DNA of 64,000 nucleotides from positions 4,877,135 through 4,941,134 of the forward strand of contig OU452202.1 in the NCBI GenBank assembly GCA_911728435.2, written 5' to 3'. The notes below the pieces were generated by a model, which made no database searches, was not told the DNA's origin, and saw nothing but the letters and a program-made list of their open reading frames with translations. This DNA comes from Apoderus coryli. Its lineage: Eukaryota; Arthropoda; Insecta; Coleoptera; Attelabidae. This document shows, in pieces, positions 43,373 through 53,189 of this stretch. The position numbers and the translations under genes were made by a program. How positions within the stretch are numbered: position 1 is the stretch's first letter; each line of letters begins with the position of its first letter.

Positions 43373-44800
43373 ACTAATATAAATTGATGGTGCTTTTCAA
43401 AAAATTAAACTGTACTTTCGACATCGTGTAGAGCTTGGTTTTAAAATAATCTGCAGCATTAATAATTTGTTGCAATAACTCGGCTTTCGTAGCGATGGGA
43501 GACGCATACACTTTCGATTTAAGTGCGTAGAATCCAGAGGCCTTAAGTCGGGTGATCTTGCTGGCCAATTTACGGGTGTATCGTTGCCTCTTCCATTCCA
43601 TCTATTCGGATATGTTTCACTTAGAAACTTGCGTACGTTGATACTAGATTGAGTTCGCGCTCCCTCGTCCATAAACCACATTTAGGCATGAAGTTGTAAG
43701 GAAAGATCCCACAATAGATAGGGTAAAGTGTTGGGCAAGAAGATTATCTACTCTACAACTATCTAGTTGTCCCCATTTAACCAATTTGGCATTACAACTG
43801 GTCCAGTAATGAAATTGTCAATCATACCTGCCCAAACATTAATTCGAAATTCTTGCTGGAAATGATTCTCCTGGAAGACATGAGCATTTTCATCGCTATA
43901 CACATGTTCGTTACGTAACTTTTTAATTCCCGATCTCGTGAACGCAGCTTCGTCCGTAAATAAAATAAAATTTTCTTCAAAGGCAAATTATCAAATTGGC
44001 TTATTGAAAATGACCCAGTATATTAAGAAATGCTATAGGAGAAAAAAAAATACTGCAGTTTCGCTCTCCACTTGTTTATTTGTCTACTATTAGTAGTTTA
44101 CCTATTTAGTTGCTGGCTTGGCCATGTATGTAATATTATATAAGTGTTTGTTTATGTATTAATTAATTGCTGTTTTTTTTTCTTTTTTTCTTTGTTTATT
44201 TTTGCTTTATCATTGTCTTTATAGGGATGAAAGTATAAACTATTGCTCGAACTATTTGAGAATGGCTGACAAGCTTTTAGCTTAGTAATTCTCAAATAGT
44301 AGAAAGGGTTTAGTTAAGTATGTTTTATTATGTTGGGAATTTCTACTATATATTTATTTTAAGCATATTCTTGTGAAATTCAAAATTTGTACTGCAGTTT
44401 CTTGAATAAATATATATTATTATTATTATTATGAAAGTTTGCATCTGGTATTCTCATTGTCTCGATGAAATGGCAAAACGTCAGCCGACTTTCAGTGTCC
44501 ATTGGCAAAAGAATTTGCACCTGTACATGATGCGGATGAATTAACTGCTCTCGTGGAATGTTATGAATTGTACTATTGGAAACCTCCAATCCGAACCTCA
44601 AGCATCTACAGCCTAACTTGGGATCAATTATCTTTAATTCTCTTCGAGCTCAGCAGTTCTAATTGTACGTTGGCGTGCTCGATTAACAATATTTCCATGA
44701 AAACTACCCGTTTCTCTAAGGTGCGAAAGTTTGATGGTTAGGAAATCTGCGGTCTGGATGTTTATCACGATAGACTCTGACAATCATAATATATATATCA
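43373..44800 (-). pseudogene. Tc1/mariner-superfamily transposase, split by a LINE tail
   Basis: The N-terminal side on the minus strand (44800-44434) has HPDRRFPNHQTF, LRETGSFHGN, LRFGLEVSNSTIHNI and TESRLTFCHFIETMRIPDAN. After an inserted LINE 3' end the core resumes at about 43990: ENFILFTDEAAFTRSGI (first Asp), NAHVFQENHFQQEFRINVWA and ITGPVVMP. Beyond a damaged region MWFMDEGARTQSSINVRKFL covers the second Asp site (QQDGA became MDEGA). PVNWPARSPDLRPLDS covers the third. The C-terminus overlaps two frames (KVYASPIATKAELLQ). Stops and shifts show it is dead. No terminal repeats were identified. Confidence 0.75.
43995..44433 (+). mobile_element. LINE 3' end inserted in transposase
   Basis: This non-coding segment interrupts the transposase exactly between the two halves of its reading frame. 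It ends with TTGAATAAATATATATT plus an ATT run at 44405-44430, the same tail type as other LINEs here. The left boundary is uncertain by about 40 bases. Confidence 0.7.
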
Positions 44801-45662
44801 TTGTATTTTAAAGAGCCAATAATTATTTAAATAAAGAAGAAGCCTGTCGTTATGTGAGAAGGGCAGAATATTATTATTATTTTACTGTTGCCCAGTAAAC
44901 GTAGAGAAACGTATGTTGTCTAGCTCAAATTTTACAAGAGACGAGAAGTCTTGAATGAAATCAGGTAGTGTCAGAAAAATAATTAAAGTCATTTGTACAG
45001 GGGCAACAAAAATACAAACTTTTGTTTACGAATCACGCGCCATTTTTAAATTTCTAGGCATTAACAAAATATCGCATTTACGTCAAAACACGCCAATAAT
45101 AGTAGTAATTCGTAGTTCTAAAATTAGTGAAAAACGATAAAGAGGTTTAGAAATTATTCGGGAAAAACAATAGTAATTTGAGAACTTTTGCGCCAAAACT
45201 AACCAACATTGGATATAGGGATATTTGCCTCGATTCTCTAATTTTTAGTTGAGGAATTTGTGGTTAAGCGCTGTATCATTTAATGGACACCCTGTATAGT
45301 GCACCGTGATATGATTTGATTAGTCTTTATACAAATTACCTATAATGAAAAATAAAATAATAAATTAAAAAATATTTTTATTTATTAAACTTTTCACCAC
45401 GCCCTCGTACCTTAAAAGCGATTAAGCCATATATTTTAGAAGTAAAATAATTTTTACATAAATGTAACATTTCCCTTGGGGGTCTTATGTAGTTTTTATA
45501 GTGACAGTATAATTGTTAAGAATTCATCTATCGCATCGCATCGTGAGAAAAAATGTGAGTAATTACAACATACTCGTATATTCTTGATATATACAGTGCG
45601 GACGTAAATAGACCCCCCTGCTAATATTTGAACGACACAGTATATTATCTATAAATATGTAT
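44801..45662. other. Non-coding stretch
   Basis: GGACACCCTGTATAGTGC (45285) and ACTTTTCACCACGCCCTCGT (45390) are dispersed motifs. There is no gene. Confidence 0.4.
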
Positions 45663-46507
45663 ACAGTGTGTCCCAGGATAGATGTAACAAGAGGTGTGAA
45701 GGACAAAAAATCTTTGAATTTTGGAATAACACACATAATAAATATCAAAATTGAGACAACAAACGTATAAGCCAACTGGGTAATTAGCAATAGGTTTAAT
45801 ATTTTGTAATAAACATTTATTCAATATATCCCATATCCGCACATCTTTCGATCCTTCGTCTGAATTTTTCTTAAAACTGTTTAGAAATTTGTTCTCAAGT
45901 TAACGAGTTTGCAGCATTTCTAATTCTTTCCGGTATCATTTGGAAATCATTCAGCATATACCAATTGTTTGAGACGACGCCATAAAAAGGAGTCCAATAT
46001 TGATAAGTCAGGTTCAAAATTTAAATTCAATCATTGATTAACTGCTTCTGTATACTGACTAGGGCAACCGTCGGTCGTGTTGAAAATTAATTAAAGGCAT
46101 ATTTCTAAAATTATGTAGATGTTCCTAAGAAAACATTTCAAGAATCTGGTAAGTTAAAGTGCTGGTTTAACCTCCCTTGCATGAAATAAGGTCCAAGAAC
46201 TCCAATGTGATACGACACGGCACACCACACATTTACTTTTTTATAATACTGTCGCTAGAATGAATTAGAAATTTGGGATTTTCAGATGACCAATACCGAC
46301 AATTTTGTGATAAAAAAAACACCATTGATTGTGAATGTGGATTCATCTGCGAAAATGATGAACATATGTCTCTTCTATAATTTTTTCCCAGTAGTTAAAC
46401 AAAAATCCAAGCTACGACCATGATCTCCTTCTTCACGTATATGTACTATATGTAGCTTTATAGACCCTAATTTTTTTTTTGCTTTGTAAATTCGTTGAAG
46501 CTCGGAC

Positions 46508-47047
46508 TTTTTTTTTTTTTAAACAAATCATTTATTCTTTCTAACAAAATTACTACAATACATTTTGAATCCTCTAAACAGTGCTAAAAACACTGGTACC
46601 AAGGATACTAATAATACCATACGCTACGAACTTCATAAGAAAAACAATAATGTAATTTAATCCTTACAATAGAAAAACAAACCGAAAGTTTTGACAGGCA
46701 TTTCCAGACAGGCCCTATGCCTCCAGATCAGACACCCATCACACAGAACAGCCTCGTCGCAATCCCGCACTTTCCTGTCACAGATATCACACACCTCAAC
46801 CTCCGACATACTGGCAACACCGTTTTCGTATGATGCAAAATAAAAATATGAAAATACGAATGAAAAACCCGTGCTTTTCAAATTAGATTTGACGATTCAC
46901 TTATGCAAAATACTTAGTACAATGAATTTTTGCAAAAATATATAATATTTTCGTTTTAAAAACACGATATTTCTAAATTTAAAGTACGAGCAAAATATTA
47001 ACGTGTCCGTAGCGCGTCGTTCGAATTAAAAAAAAAAAAAAAAAAAA
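46508..47047 (-). mobile_element. Retroposed mini-transcript with AATAAA and poly(A)
   Basis: On the minus strand the 540-base insert ends AGAATAAATGATTTG then A-tract (plus-strand T-run at 46508-46520), a textbook cleavage and polyadenylation arrangement. At the other end it begins with about 20 T (plus-strand A-run 47028-47047). The transposase reading frame closes perfectly if it is removed (NISKS|ELQRIY), with AGTC/GTC repeated at both edges as a short target duplication. It was therefore inserted by a reverse-transcription mechanism after the mariner. Confidence 0.75.
46657..46881 (-). pseudogene. Short PHD-like zinc-finger ORF inside the retrocopy
   Basis: The ORF reads from an upstream ATG to TAA at 46657-46659. 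An internal ATG (at about 46809) gives MSEVEVCDICDRKVRDCDEA then VLCDGCLIWRHRACLEMP. This is a Cys-x2-Cys, Cys-x2-Cys, His-x2-Cys pattern typical of the first two thirds of a PHD finger. A single later Cys (FYCKD) is present but the partner Cys is missing, because the reading frame ends. The source is probably a LINE ORF1 (compare the PHD at 540-690) or a host PHD gene transcript cut short by early polyadenylation. It is unlikely to be functional as it stands. Confidence 0.55.
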
Positions 47048-47768
47048 GACTTGCTAATATTAACGATACCTGATCTGAGTGGCATCTTAGGATTTTTTGC
47101 AACGGATGCCTCAGCTATAATAACTCCAACATCGTCTGCGCCATGGTATACTTTTTTTTTGTCTTGAAGTTTAGAACACTACCAGTAGCCAAAAACTTTT
47201 TTAAGATTCTCATGGCCGCGGTACGTGACAAAGACTATCTGGGAATTTTATATTAAATAGCTTTATTACTTATCTTAACGAATTTTCATCAATTCCATAG
47301 CATTGCACAATATAATTTTTTTGAGACAATGTATCATTATCACTTAACTATTTTATCGTTGGTTGTGAATAATAAATAATACTGTTTTTTCGAAAGCTTC
47401 TAACTGATATCAATTCAATGTAATATTTATTATTTGTTATACGTACCTACTATTTATGCAGCATTTGTCATATTGTGATTCAAATTAAAATACTAATAAT
47501 TGCAAAAAAATATTTTTTTCAAAAATATGTTTTTATATTCCTGAAATTTGGTATGGATATGAAATTGCATTCTAAACAACTTTTGTTAATAGAATTTTTG
47601 GCGTATATTGTAATATAAAAGCCCCTCCGTTGATGATGAATGTGTAAATGTGTTTATAAAACACCTTAATTTTAAAACAAGCAGGACCCATTCCCCAAAT
47701 GTCTTTCCAAAATCCAAGAATCTTTTGTCCTTCACTCCTCTTGTTACATCGATCCTGGGACACACATC

Positions 47769-49070
47769 AGACTTGGCGCCATCTTTCTAAAAAAAATTAA
47801 AAAGGGGGTCTTTCGAGACTTCTTATGAAAGGTATTTTGAGACTCTTTTCAATAGCATTTGCAATAGCAAAATCATTTCAGCGGTTGCTGAGAAATGATA
47901 AAAACAAAGTTTTTTTCTTAAATTAATAATATTTGTCACAAACGAATAAGAACAAGTGGAACTTAAAAAAATGGTTTGCCTAAGTTTTGCTTAAACTTGC
48001 TACTCTAACGAACTTTTATTTCAGTAAGTTTTCAAATTGATGTCCCTGTATTTCCTGACAATAAAACTAATTATTTTATAAAAAGGCGTTTTGTTGTTTC
48101 TCTATCGTCAAATTGTAAATAAATTGTGTACGTTTTTATTTAAAGGTTACATCTACTGAATTCATCGAATAATTTTATTATTCGTCTGCAAGCCATACGA
48201 GGAGCTGGTATTGCATTTATTTATTTATTTGGCAACTGGTTAATTATTTCTATTTTGACCGTGGTTTATTTGTGTTGTTTCCAAAATATATTTATAAATA
48301 TAATGTCTCCTCCAAAAGTTATAAGGGGGGAAATATTTACGCCCATACTGTATTTATAAATATGTGAATCAGATCATTTGTGGTAATAACATGAAATTAA
48401 AACGTCTTTAGTACATTTACTTATATTATATAAAAATATATTATACAACGACTACCGAATGTAGAATAATGTACCAAGATTCTTGTTTAATTTTCAACTA
48501 CTCGTATACATGACGCCTTCCATTATAAAGCAATTTTTCGTGGGATATTCTATAAACTTTTATACAGTGTGTCCTCAAAATGGAAGTTAAATTAAATAGT
48601 AAAAAATATTCGTCGAATATACCGCTTTTTTTCTATAACATGAGCGAAATTTTAAATCGATATAAGGTGATTTTAATGGCCAGTGTATTAAATGGCCAGA
48701 GTATTAAACGGCCACCGACCGTTATTTAAAAAAAAAAAATTATATAGGTATAGAACCACACCAATATCCTAAAAACCATGAACGCTAACCTTTTTTTGTG
48801 AACTAATTAGAGTGTTATATTTTTAAAATCTGAAGTAGGGCGCAAAATCTAGAACGAAACATGGTTGACAACTGCAAATATCAGCCTTGGCACAAACTTC
48901 AGTCTCGGCAGTAGTGTGCGATGTAGAATTAATTAAGACTCTAAAATTACTTTCGCTATAATGATTTTTGGTGATTGTTGATGTGATTGTGGTTAATATC
49001 TACAATTATTATGAGCTGCATTTTGGAATATATGGATAATATCTTTCAGTTATAAAAATATTATTTTAAT
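47769..49070. other. Non-coding stretch
   Basis: ACAGTGTGTCCTCAAAATGG at 48564 resembles a transposon end and has a relative at 63868. Positions 48675-48715 repeat the phrase ATTAAATGGCCAG/ATTAAACGGCCA. There is no gene. Confidence 0.4.
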
Positions 49071-49415
49071 GGCGTGGAGTTTCTTGGGAGTTTAGGTTCA
49101 ATGATGGATGTCTCAAAACAACGTTTCGACAACAAGTAATTGTTGTCTTTTTCAGGTTTATAAAAAATTATATACTTTCACTGCATCCTCGTAGTAAATT
49201 TTATAGATTTATTAACGAAGAAACTTCTTCAGAACACGAATACCTCAAAAGTATATAAACTTAACTACAAAGACGCAGTCAAAGAATATCTTTTAAAAAC
49301 CTGAAGAAAACAACGGTTATTTGTTGAAACGTTGTTCTGAGACATGAAATAAAGTATTTTTATCTCAATTTTTAATTTTAATGAACCTAAACACCCAAGA
49401 AACTTCATACGATTA
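49071..49415. repeat. Near-complete palindromic fold-back element
   Basis: The left arm (49071-49222) and right arm (49246-49415) are inverted copies throughout. Shared text includes TTTCTTGGG(A/T)GTTTAGGTTC, TGTCTCA(A/G)AACAACGTTTC, TCAGGTTT(A/T)TAAAA and ACTGC(A/G)TC. The right arm carries about 20 additional bases (ATTAAAATTAAAAATTGAGA region). The loop is about 25 bases. A solitary arm end lies at 60603-60632. Confidence 0.75.
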
Positions 49416-49447
49416 AAGTATAAGAAAGGTTCAAGAAAACATTTCCA

Positions 49448-49490
49448 ACAATAAAAAATCGGTTGTGTTGCCCCAAAACTTTCCCGATAA
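49448..49490 (+). repeat. Dispersed repeat A, terminal piece
   Basis: AAAAATCGGTTGTGTTGCCC + CAAAACTTTCCCGA matches 12394-12430, and lies just 30 bases from the fold-back element. Confidence 0.6.
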
Positions 49491-49721
49491 GATAAATAAT
49501 GTAATTAGAATGTGATGTTATTTTTATTAGATTTTAATATCTATTTAGAAAACTTCTGCTGGTGATTCAATGACAGTCGTGGTACTAGCCAGTGGAGTGT
49601 TGTTTTGCCTTTATACATAACATTTTCGATAGCGGGGACAGAATGGTCTCACATCGAAAAATTCACTTTCTTATTTCCTACATAAATATTTTTTTACCTA
49701 TCAATAAAATAGTTATTTATT

Positions 49722-49830
49722 ATACAAGGGAAAAAAGTACTAGATTTTAGCTCGAGGTTGTGTTGTCTCCCGACGCGCAGCGGAGGGAGACAAAAAACCG
49801 AGAGCTAAAATCTAACTTTTTTCCCGTGTA
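49722..49830. repeat. Long hairpin, about 45-bp stem
   Basis: ATACAAGGGAAAAAAGTACT, AGATTTTAGCTCGAGG and GTTGTCTCCC pair with GGGAGACAAAAAACCGAGAG + CTAAAATCTAACTTTTTTCC + CGTGTAT. The loop is GACGCGCAGCGGA. The ends share the GGGAAAAAAGT motif with the array at 50109. Confidence 0.8.
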
Positions 49831-49842
49831 TGATACACTATT

Positions 49843-50286
49843 TTTTTCTGAGACGGGAAAAACTTCGATTTAATATTGAAAAAAGTCAGAAAATTATCGA
49901 AGTGAAATTTGACGTTTTAAAAAAGTAATCAAATATCTGTCAATTTCATTCTGTAATTTAATTTAAAAATTGCGAACACTCCACCGGAGTCAGTAGAAGC
50001 AGCAAAAGTAGCGGCACAAATTATTGCCAGTTTTGATATATAAAGAAAATGTAACTTTTGTATAATAAAATTTCCTAAAATTAAATATCTACCGTTACTT
50101 ATGTGTCCGGGAAAAAAGTGCTCACTTTTTTCCCGGGGAAAAAAGTGCTCACTTTTTTCCCGGGGAAAAAAGTGCTCACTTTTTTCCCGGGGAAAAAAGT
50201 ACTCACTTTTTTCCCGGGGATAAAAAGTGACATTTTATTACCTGTCAAGAGAGTAAATATGTCAAACTTTTTTCCCGTCACAGAAA
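49843..50286. repeat. Fold-back element carrying a palindromic 27-bp array
   Basis: TTTTTCTGAGACGGGAAAAA at the left and TTTTTCCCGTCACAGAAAAA at the right are inverted ends. Inside, positions 50109-50215 hold four 27-base units of GGGGAAAAAAGTGCTCACTT + TTTTCCC. Each is itself a palindrome with 12-base arms, and the last has GTACTCAC in place of GTGCTCAC. Open frames across the array on both strands are by-products of the repeat. Confidence 0.75.
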
Positions 50287-50385
50287 AAAAAAGCTAAATA
50301 ATAATCTAAAATATATGATTTCTTGAGAGGAGTTAAATGTATATGTAGATCAAACGACGTCTACTCCACAAAATTATTTCTCAAA
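50287..50385. other. Short spacer
   Basis: I see nothing in it. Confidence 0.3.
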
Positions 50386-50660
50386 TGAAGAATGAAATAT
50401 GCAAAAGGGCCTATGTGCCAATTTCGGTGTATTAGAGTTTGTTACGGTCTAAGTGCCATCAGAAACTTGCATATGTAAAATTTTTTTCATAGTGGTGTCA
50501 TCTTTTAGAGATATTTTAAATCCCTATCAAATGGACCCAAGTGCCATAAAATTGCACTTGTTGTTTTTAACCTCACTTTTTGTGAAACTTTCACTTGTTA
50601 TCGTAAACAAACGTTTGCGTCGTTGATTTTTTGTGTTATAATAAAGTAGTAAAGTACAAA

Positions 50661-52569
50661 ATGAGTTAGAATTTGGAAGTAATTAATGAAGATATACCAT
50701 CGACCAGTAGTGATATTATACCATTGGAAATAAAGAAAAGAGTGAAATCCGGTGATGTTCGACAAAACAGTAAAGATCGGAGAAACAGTGGAGCCTTACA
50801 AAAAGAAAGATTCTTTCGTTCCAGGAAAGGAAGGCCCTTCTAAGGTTCGTTATATTTAATAGAATATAATTTGCTTTTAGGTTTTAACATTCTTTTTGTC
50901 AAAAACTTTGCTTTGTCATCTATTATCTATTACACTGGTTTTTTTCTTCAGATATCCTGTAAATGCAACTTTGCCTGCAAGTCCATTACACTCGAGGCAA
51001 GAAAGTTTTGGACACTTGGAAAATACATTGAACAACAGAATTTTTTGTTACGATTAATAGAATGTGACAATATAAATCGAAGAAGGCATGGCACTTATGA
51101 GTCTTCAGATTCAAGCAGGAGACACCACACATTCAGATATTATTTACAACTGCCAGGGAATTCAAAAGTCGAAGTTTGCAGGAATACTTTTTGTGGCACC
51201 TTTTTGATTGGGGAAAAACGAGTTAAGCTTATCTGTCAGAAACTTGCTGTATCCGGGGATATTACAATACGAGAAAATCGAGGAGGAAAACGCGAAAGAA
51301 GAGACCAGTCTTGGAAATCCAAAATCATCGAATGTATATTGTCAATCCCTACAAGAGAAAGTCACTATGGACGAGAAAAAAGTTCGAAGCACTATTTAGT
51401 TGAAGATTTAAACATTCGTAAACTCCATTCAGCCTTTATTACAAAGTACACTACAGAAAATAATATTACACCACCAGTATCCAGGCAGTGGTTTAATAAC
51501 ATCTTTAAACATAGTTTTAATCTATCCTTTGGTCCCCCACGAGTTGACACATGCCCCAGGTGCGATTTATATAAAATGGAGTTAAAAAAAGCAGCAACTC
51601 CTGCTCAAAAGAAGGACGTGGAATCGAAGCAAAGGCTACACCATAGAAAAGCAGAATCTGCCCAAAAGATGATGATGAATGATTCTGTGGAAGCTAAGTT
51701 GGAAAATTCTAGCTGTGTCGTAAGTTTTGACTTGCAAAAACAGTTTTATATACCATCATTGACCCACATCCAAATGTATAATAATCGCCAACTAGCTTGT
51801 GTTAACCTAGGTGTACACCTTGAAGATAATGGCACTTGATTTTTTTATCTTTGGGATGAAACCACGGGAAAACGTGGATGCAATGAAATAGGTTGCTGTA
51901 TGTTTGATTATCTAACAAAGGAATTGAATACTCCCAAGAAATCTTTAATAATGTGGTCTGATAACTGCGGAGGCCAAAATAACAATCAAGGTATTTTGGC
52001 CGTCCATATTTCTTTGATTGCAAAAGGATTTTTCAATGATATTGTGCAGAAATTTCCACAGACAGGTCATACATTTTTAACGTGCGATGAGATTTTGGTC
52101 TGATCGAAAAAGTAAGACGGGTAAAGAAGCCGGAAGTACCCCGCGACTTAATTAAAATACTAACATCCGCTAGGCAAAATAAACCCTTTTTTGTCAAGCA
52201 AACAAATCGTTTTCTTTGATTGGATGTCTATAGCTAAAAGTACTTTAAAAACTGATCATCTCGGGATATCCCAACTGGTTATGCTTAAGATGAATGCCAA
52301 TTTACTGGAACAGGGAATGGTTGAAGTTAAAAATAACTACTCTGAAGTAGCTCCATATCGCAGAGTAAAAGTTTTTAAAGAGACCTTGAACCATGACCAT
52401 TTTAGACTATTTTAGAAACTTAGACGTGAATTTTTCTGATTCAAACCCTAAAAAACCATGGCCAGACGCTAAAATAAAAGAAATTCAAAACATGATCCCT
52501 TACTTAAAGCCCGAAAATCAAGTTTTATATGACCAGCTTATCCAAAAGATGCAGGAACATAGAAACTGA
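50661..52569 (+). pseudogene. DUF7869-like protein, probable transposase, two exons
   Basis: Exon 1 begins at ATG 50661, with a TAG as third codon. It gives EVINEDIPSTSSDIIPLEIK and, after a frame change, VEPYKKKDSFVPGKEGPSK. The intron runs from GTTCGT (50844) to TTTTCTTCAG (50951). Exon 2 opens ISCKCNFACK and carries a 270-residue basic region with RVDTCPRCDLYK (zinc-binding CxxC, 51545-51577). Next come VVSFDLQKQ (51718 on), LIMWSDNCGGQNNNQG (51945 on), GHTFLTCD and, one frame over, DFGLIEKVRRVKKPEVP. The C-terminus reads KPWPDAKIKEIQNMIPYLKP and ends TGA at 52567-52569. SFD, SDN and the DFG region could be an RNase H-like Asp triad; this is inference. Lesions are two stops (50667, 51837) and about four frameshifts. 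I recall similar proteins only as uncharacterised DUF7869-type entries. Confidence 0.6.
50844..50951 (+). other. Intron of the DUF7869-like gene
   Basis: The donor is AAG|GTTCGT and the acceptor TTTTTTTCTTCAG|AT. The protein reads smoothly across the join (GPSK|ISCKC). The 108-base length is normal for insects. Confidence 0.55.
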
Positions 52570-52899
52570 AACAGTTTGTGTTGATTTTGCCTTATCTACA
52601 GATTTAAATGTTTGTTAAATTACTAGTTGCAATAATAAAGGCACTTAGGCCGTTTTAATATAAAAGTGCCTAAAATAAATATTTTTTTGTGAAACATCTT
52701 CAGTTTTGTTAATTTTATATTATTCTAATACTAGTAGATAATAAAAACATTATTTAAAAATTTATTGGTTTTTTCCTTTGTCCTGCAAGCAATTATTTGT
52801 GTCTGGTGCTAAATTTGTTAAATGGTACTTAGGCCCTTTTGCATATTTCACTCTTCAAATGTTCAATTTTCATAAGGGGTTAGGTTGCCAGACATGTTT

Positions 52900-53045
52900 C
52901 GGAATGACATCATTCCATCTATACAGACATTCTCATTCAAAAATTAGAAATAAAAAAAACAATTACAAGAGCTGGGATTTGAACCCGGGGGACCTTCCAC
53001 ATACAAAGCCCGCACGATACCACTGACGACACCGACACTTATGCG
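52900..53045 (-). repeat. tRNA-derived SINE, copy 1
   Basis: The minus strand has an A-box-like TCGTCAGTGGTATCGTGC, a B box GGGTTCAAATCCC and then AGCTCTTGTAATTG and TATTTCTAATTTTTGAA. The same body and tail occur at 56728. RNA polymerase III boxes with a shared non-tRNA tail define a SINE. The 3' end merges with the edge of the transposon at 52857. Confidence 0.7.
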
Positions 53046-53084
53046 AATTGAGTTCTATAAGTATCTATATAACCAACTGATGAA

Positions 53085-53165
53085 TTTTTAAACGCAATTT
53101 TATCGAGAATTATAGAGGCAAATACTAATTATTTCAATTGCTAAGGTATATTGATATGAAATGAG
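53085..53165 (+). repeat. Dispersed repeat A, short middle-part copy
   Basis: TTTTTAAACGCAATTTTATC and GAGAATTATAGAGGCAAATA match 1538-1580 and 12550-12580. Confidence 0.45.
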
Positions 53166-53189
53166 GAATTTATACATATATACATCATA

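Larger units (their letters stand above)
45800..47165 (-). pseudogene. Transposase of the 45663-47768 element
   Basis: On the minus strand DDVGVIIAEASVAKNPKMPL and RSGIVNISKS (47150-47050) form the HTH-side N-terminus. Across the insert it continues ELQRIYKAKKKLG (46508 down). The catalytic core shows FIIFADESTFTING (first Asp, near 46350), CRYWSSENPKFLIHS, KKVNVWCAVSYHIGVLGPYF and PDSLKCFLRNI. The end has EPDLSILDSFLWRRLKQLVY (third Asp) and NDFQMIPERIRNAANSL. There are many frameshifts and stops. The second catalytic region is not readable. It is dead. Confidence 0.75.
45663..47768 (-). mobile_element. mariner-superfamily element with about 60-bp inverted ends
   Basis: GTGTGTCCCAGGATAGATGT + AACAAGAGGTGTGAAGGACA (45667-45706) matches the reverse complement of 47700-47765, which differs at only a few bases over about 60. 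The transposase runs on the minus strand between them and is interrupted by a retroposed insert (46508-47047). Confidence 0.8.
50386..52857 (+). mobile_element. TIR-bounded DNA transposon with DUF7869-like gene
   Basis: The left end TGAAGAATGAAATATGCAAA + AGGGCCTATGTGCCA is mirrored at the right (TGGTACTTAGGCCCTTTTGC + ATATTTCACTCTTCA). That is about 35 bp with four mismatches. Inside each end are extra copies of a short motif: GGTCTAAGTGCC (50450), GGACCCAAGTGCC (50532), GGCACTTAGGCC (52641) and AAGTGCCTAAA (52663). These are typical of transposase-binding subterminal sites. One two-exon gene fills the space between. The target duplication is not evident at these exact borders. Confidence 0.65.

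Noticed and set aside
50109..50215. CRISPR-like direct repeats
   Set aside because: The units are contiguous palindromes with no unique spacers, and the surroundings are eukaryotic.
50099..50297. Repetitive-peptide ORFs on both strands (GKKVLTFFP and GKKVSTFFP units)
   Set aside because: These are by-products of the 27-bp palindromic array; symmetry makes both strands open.
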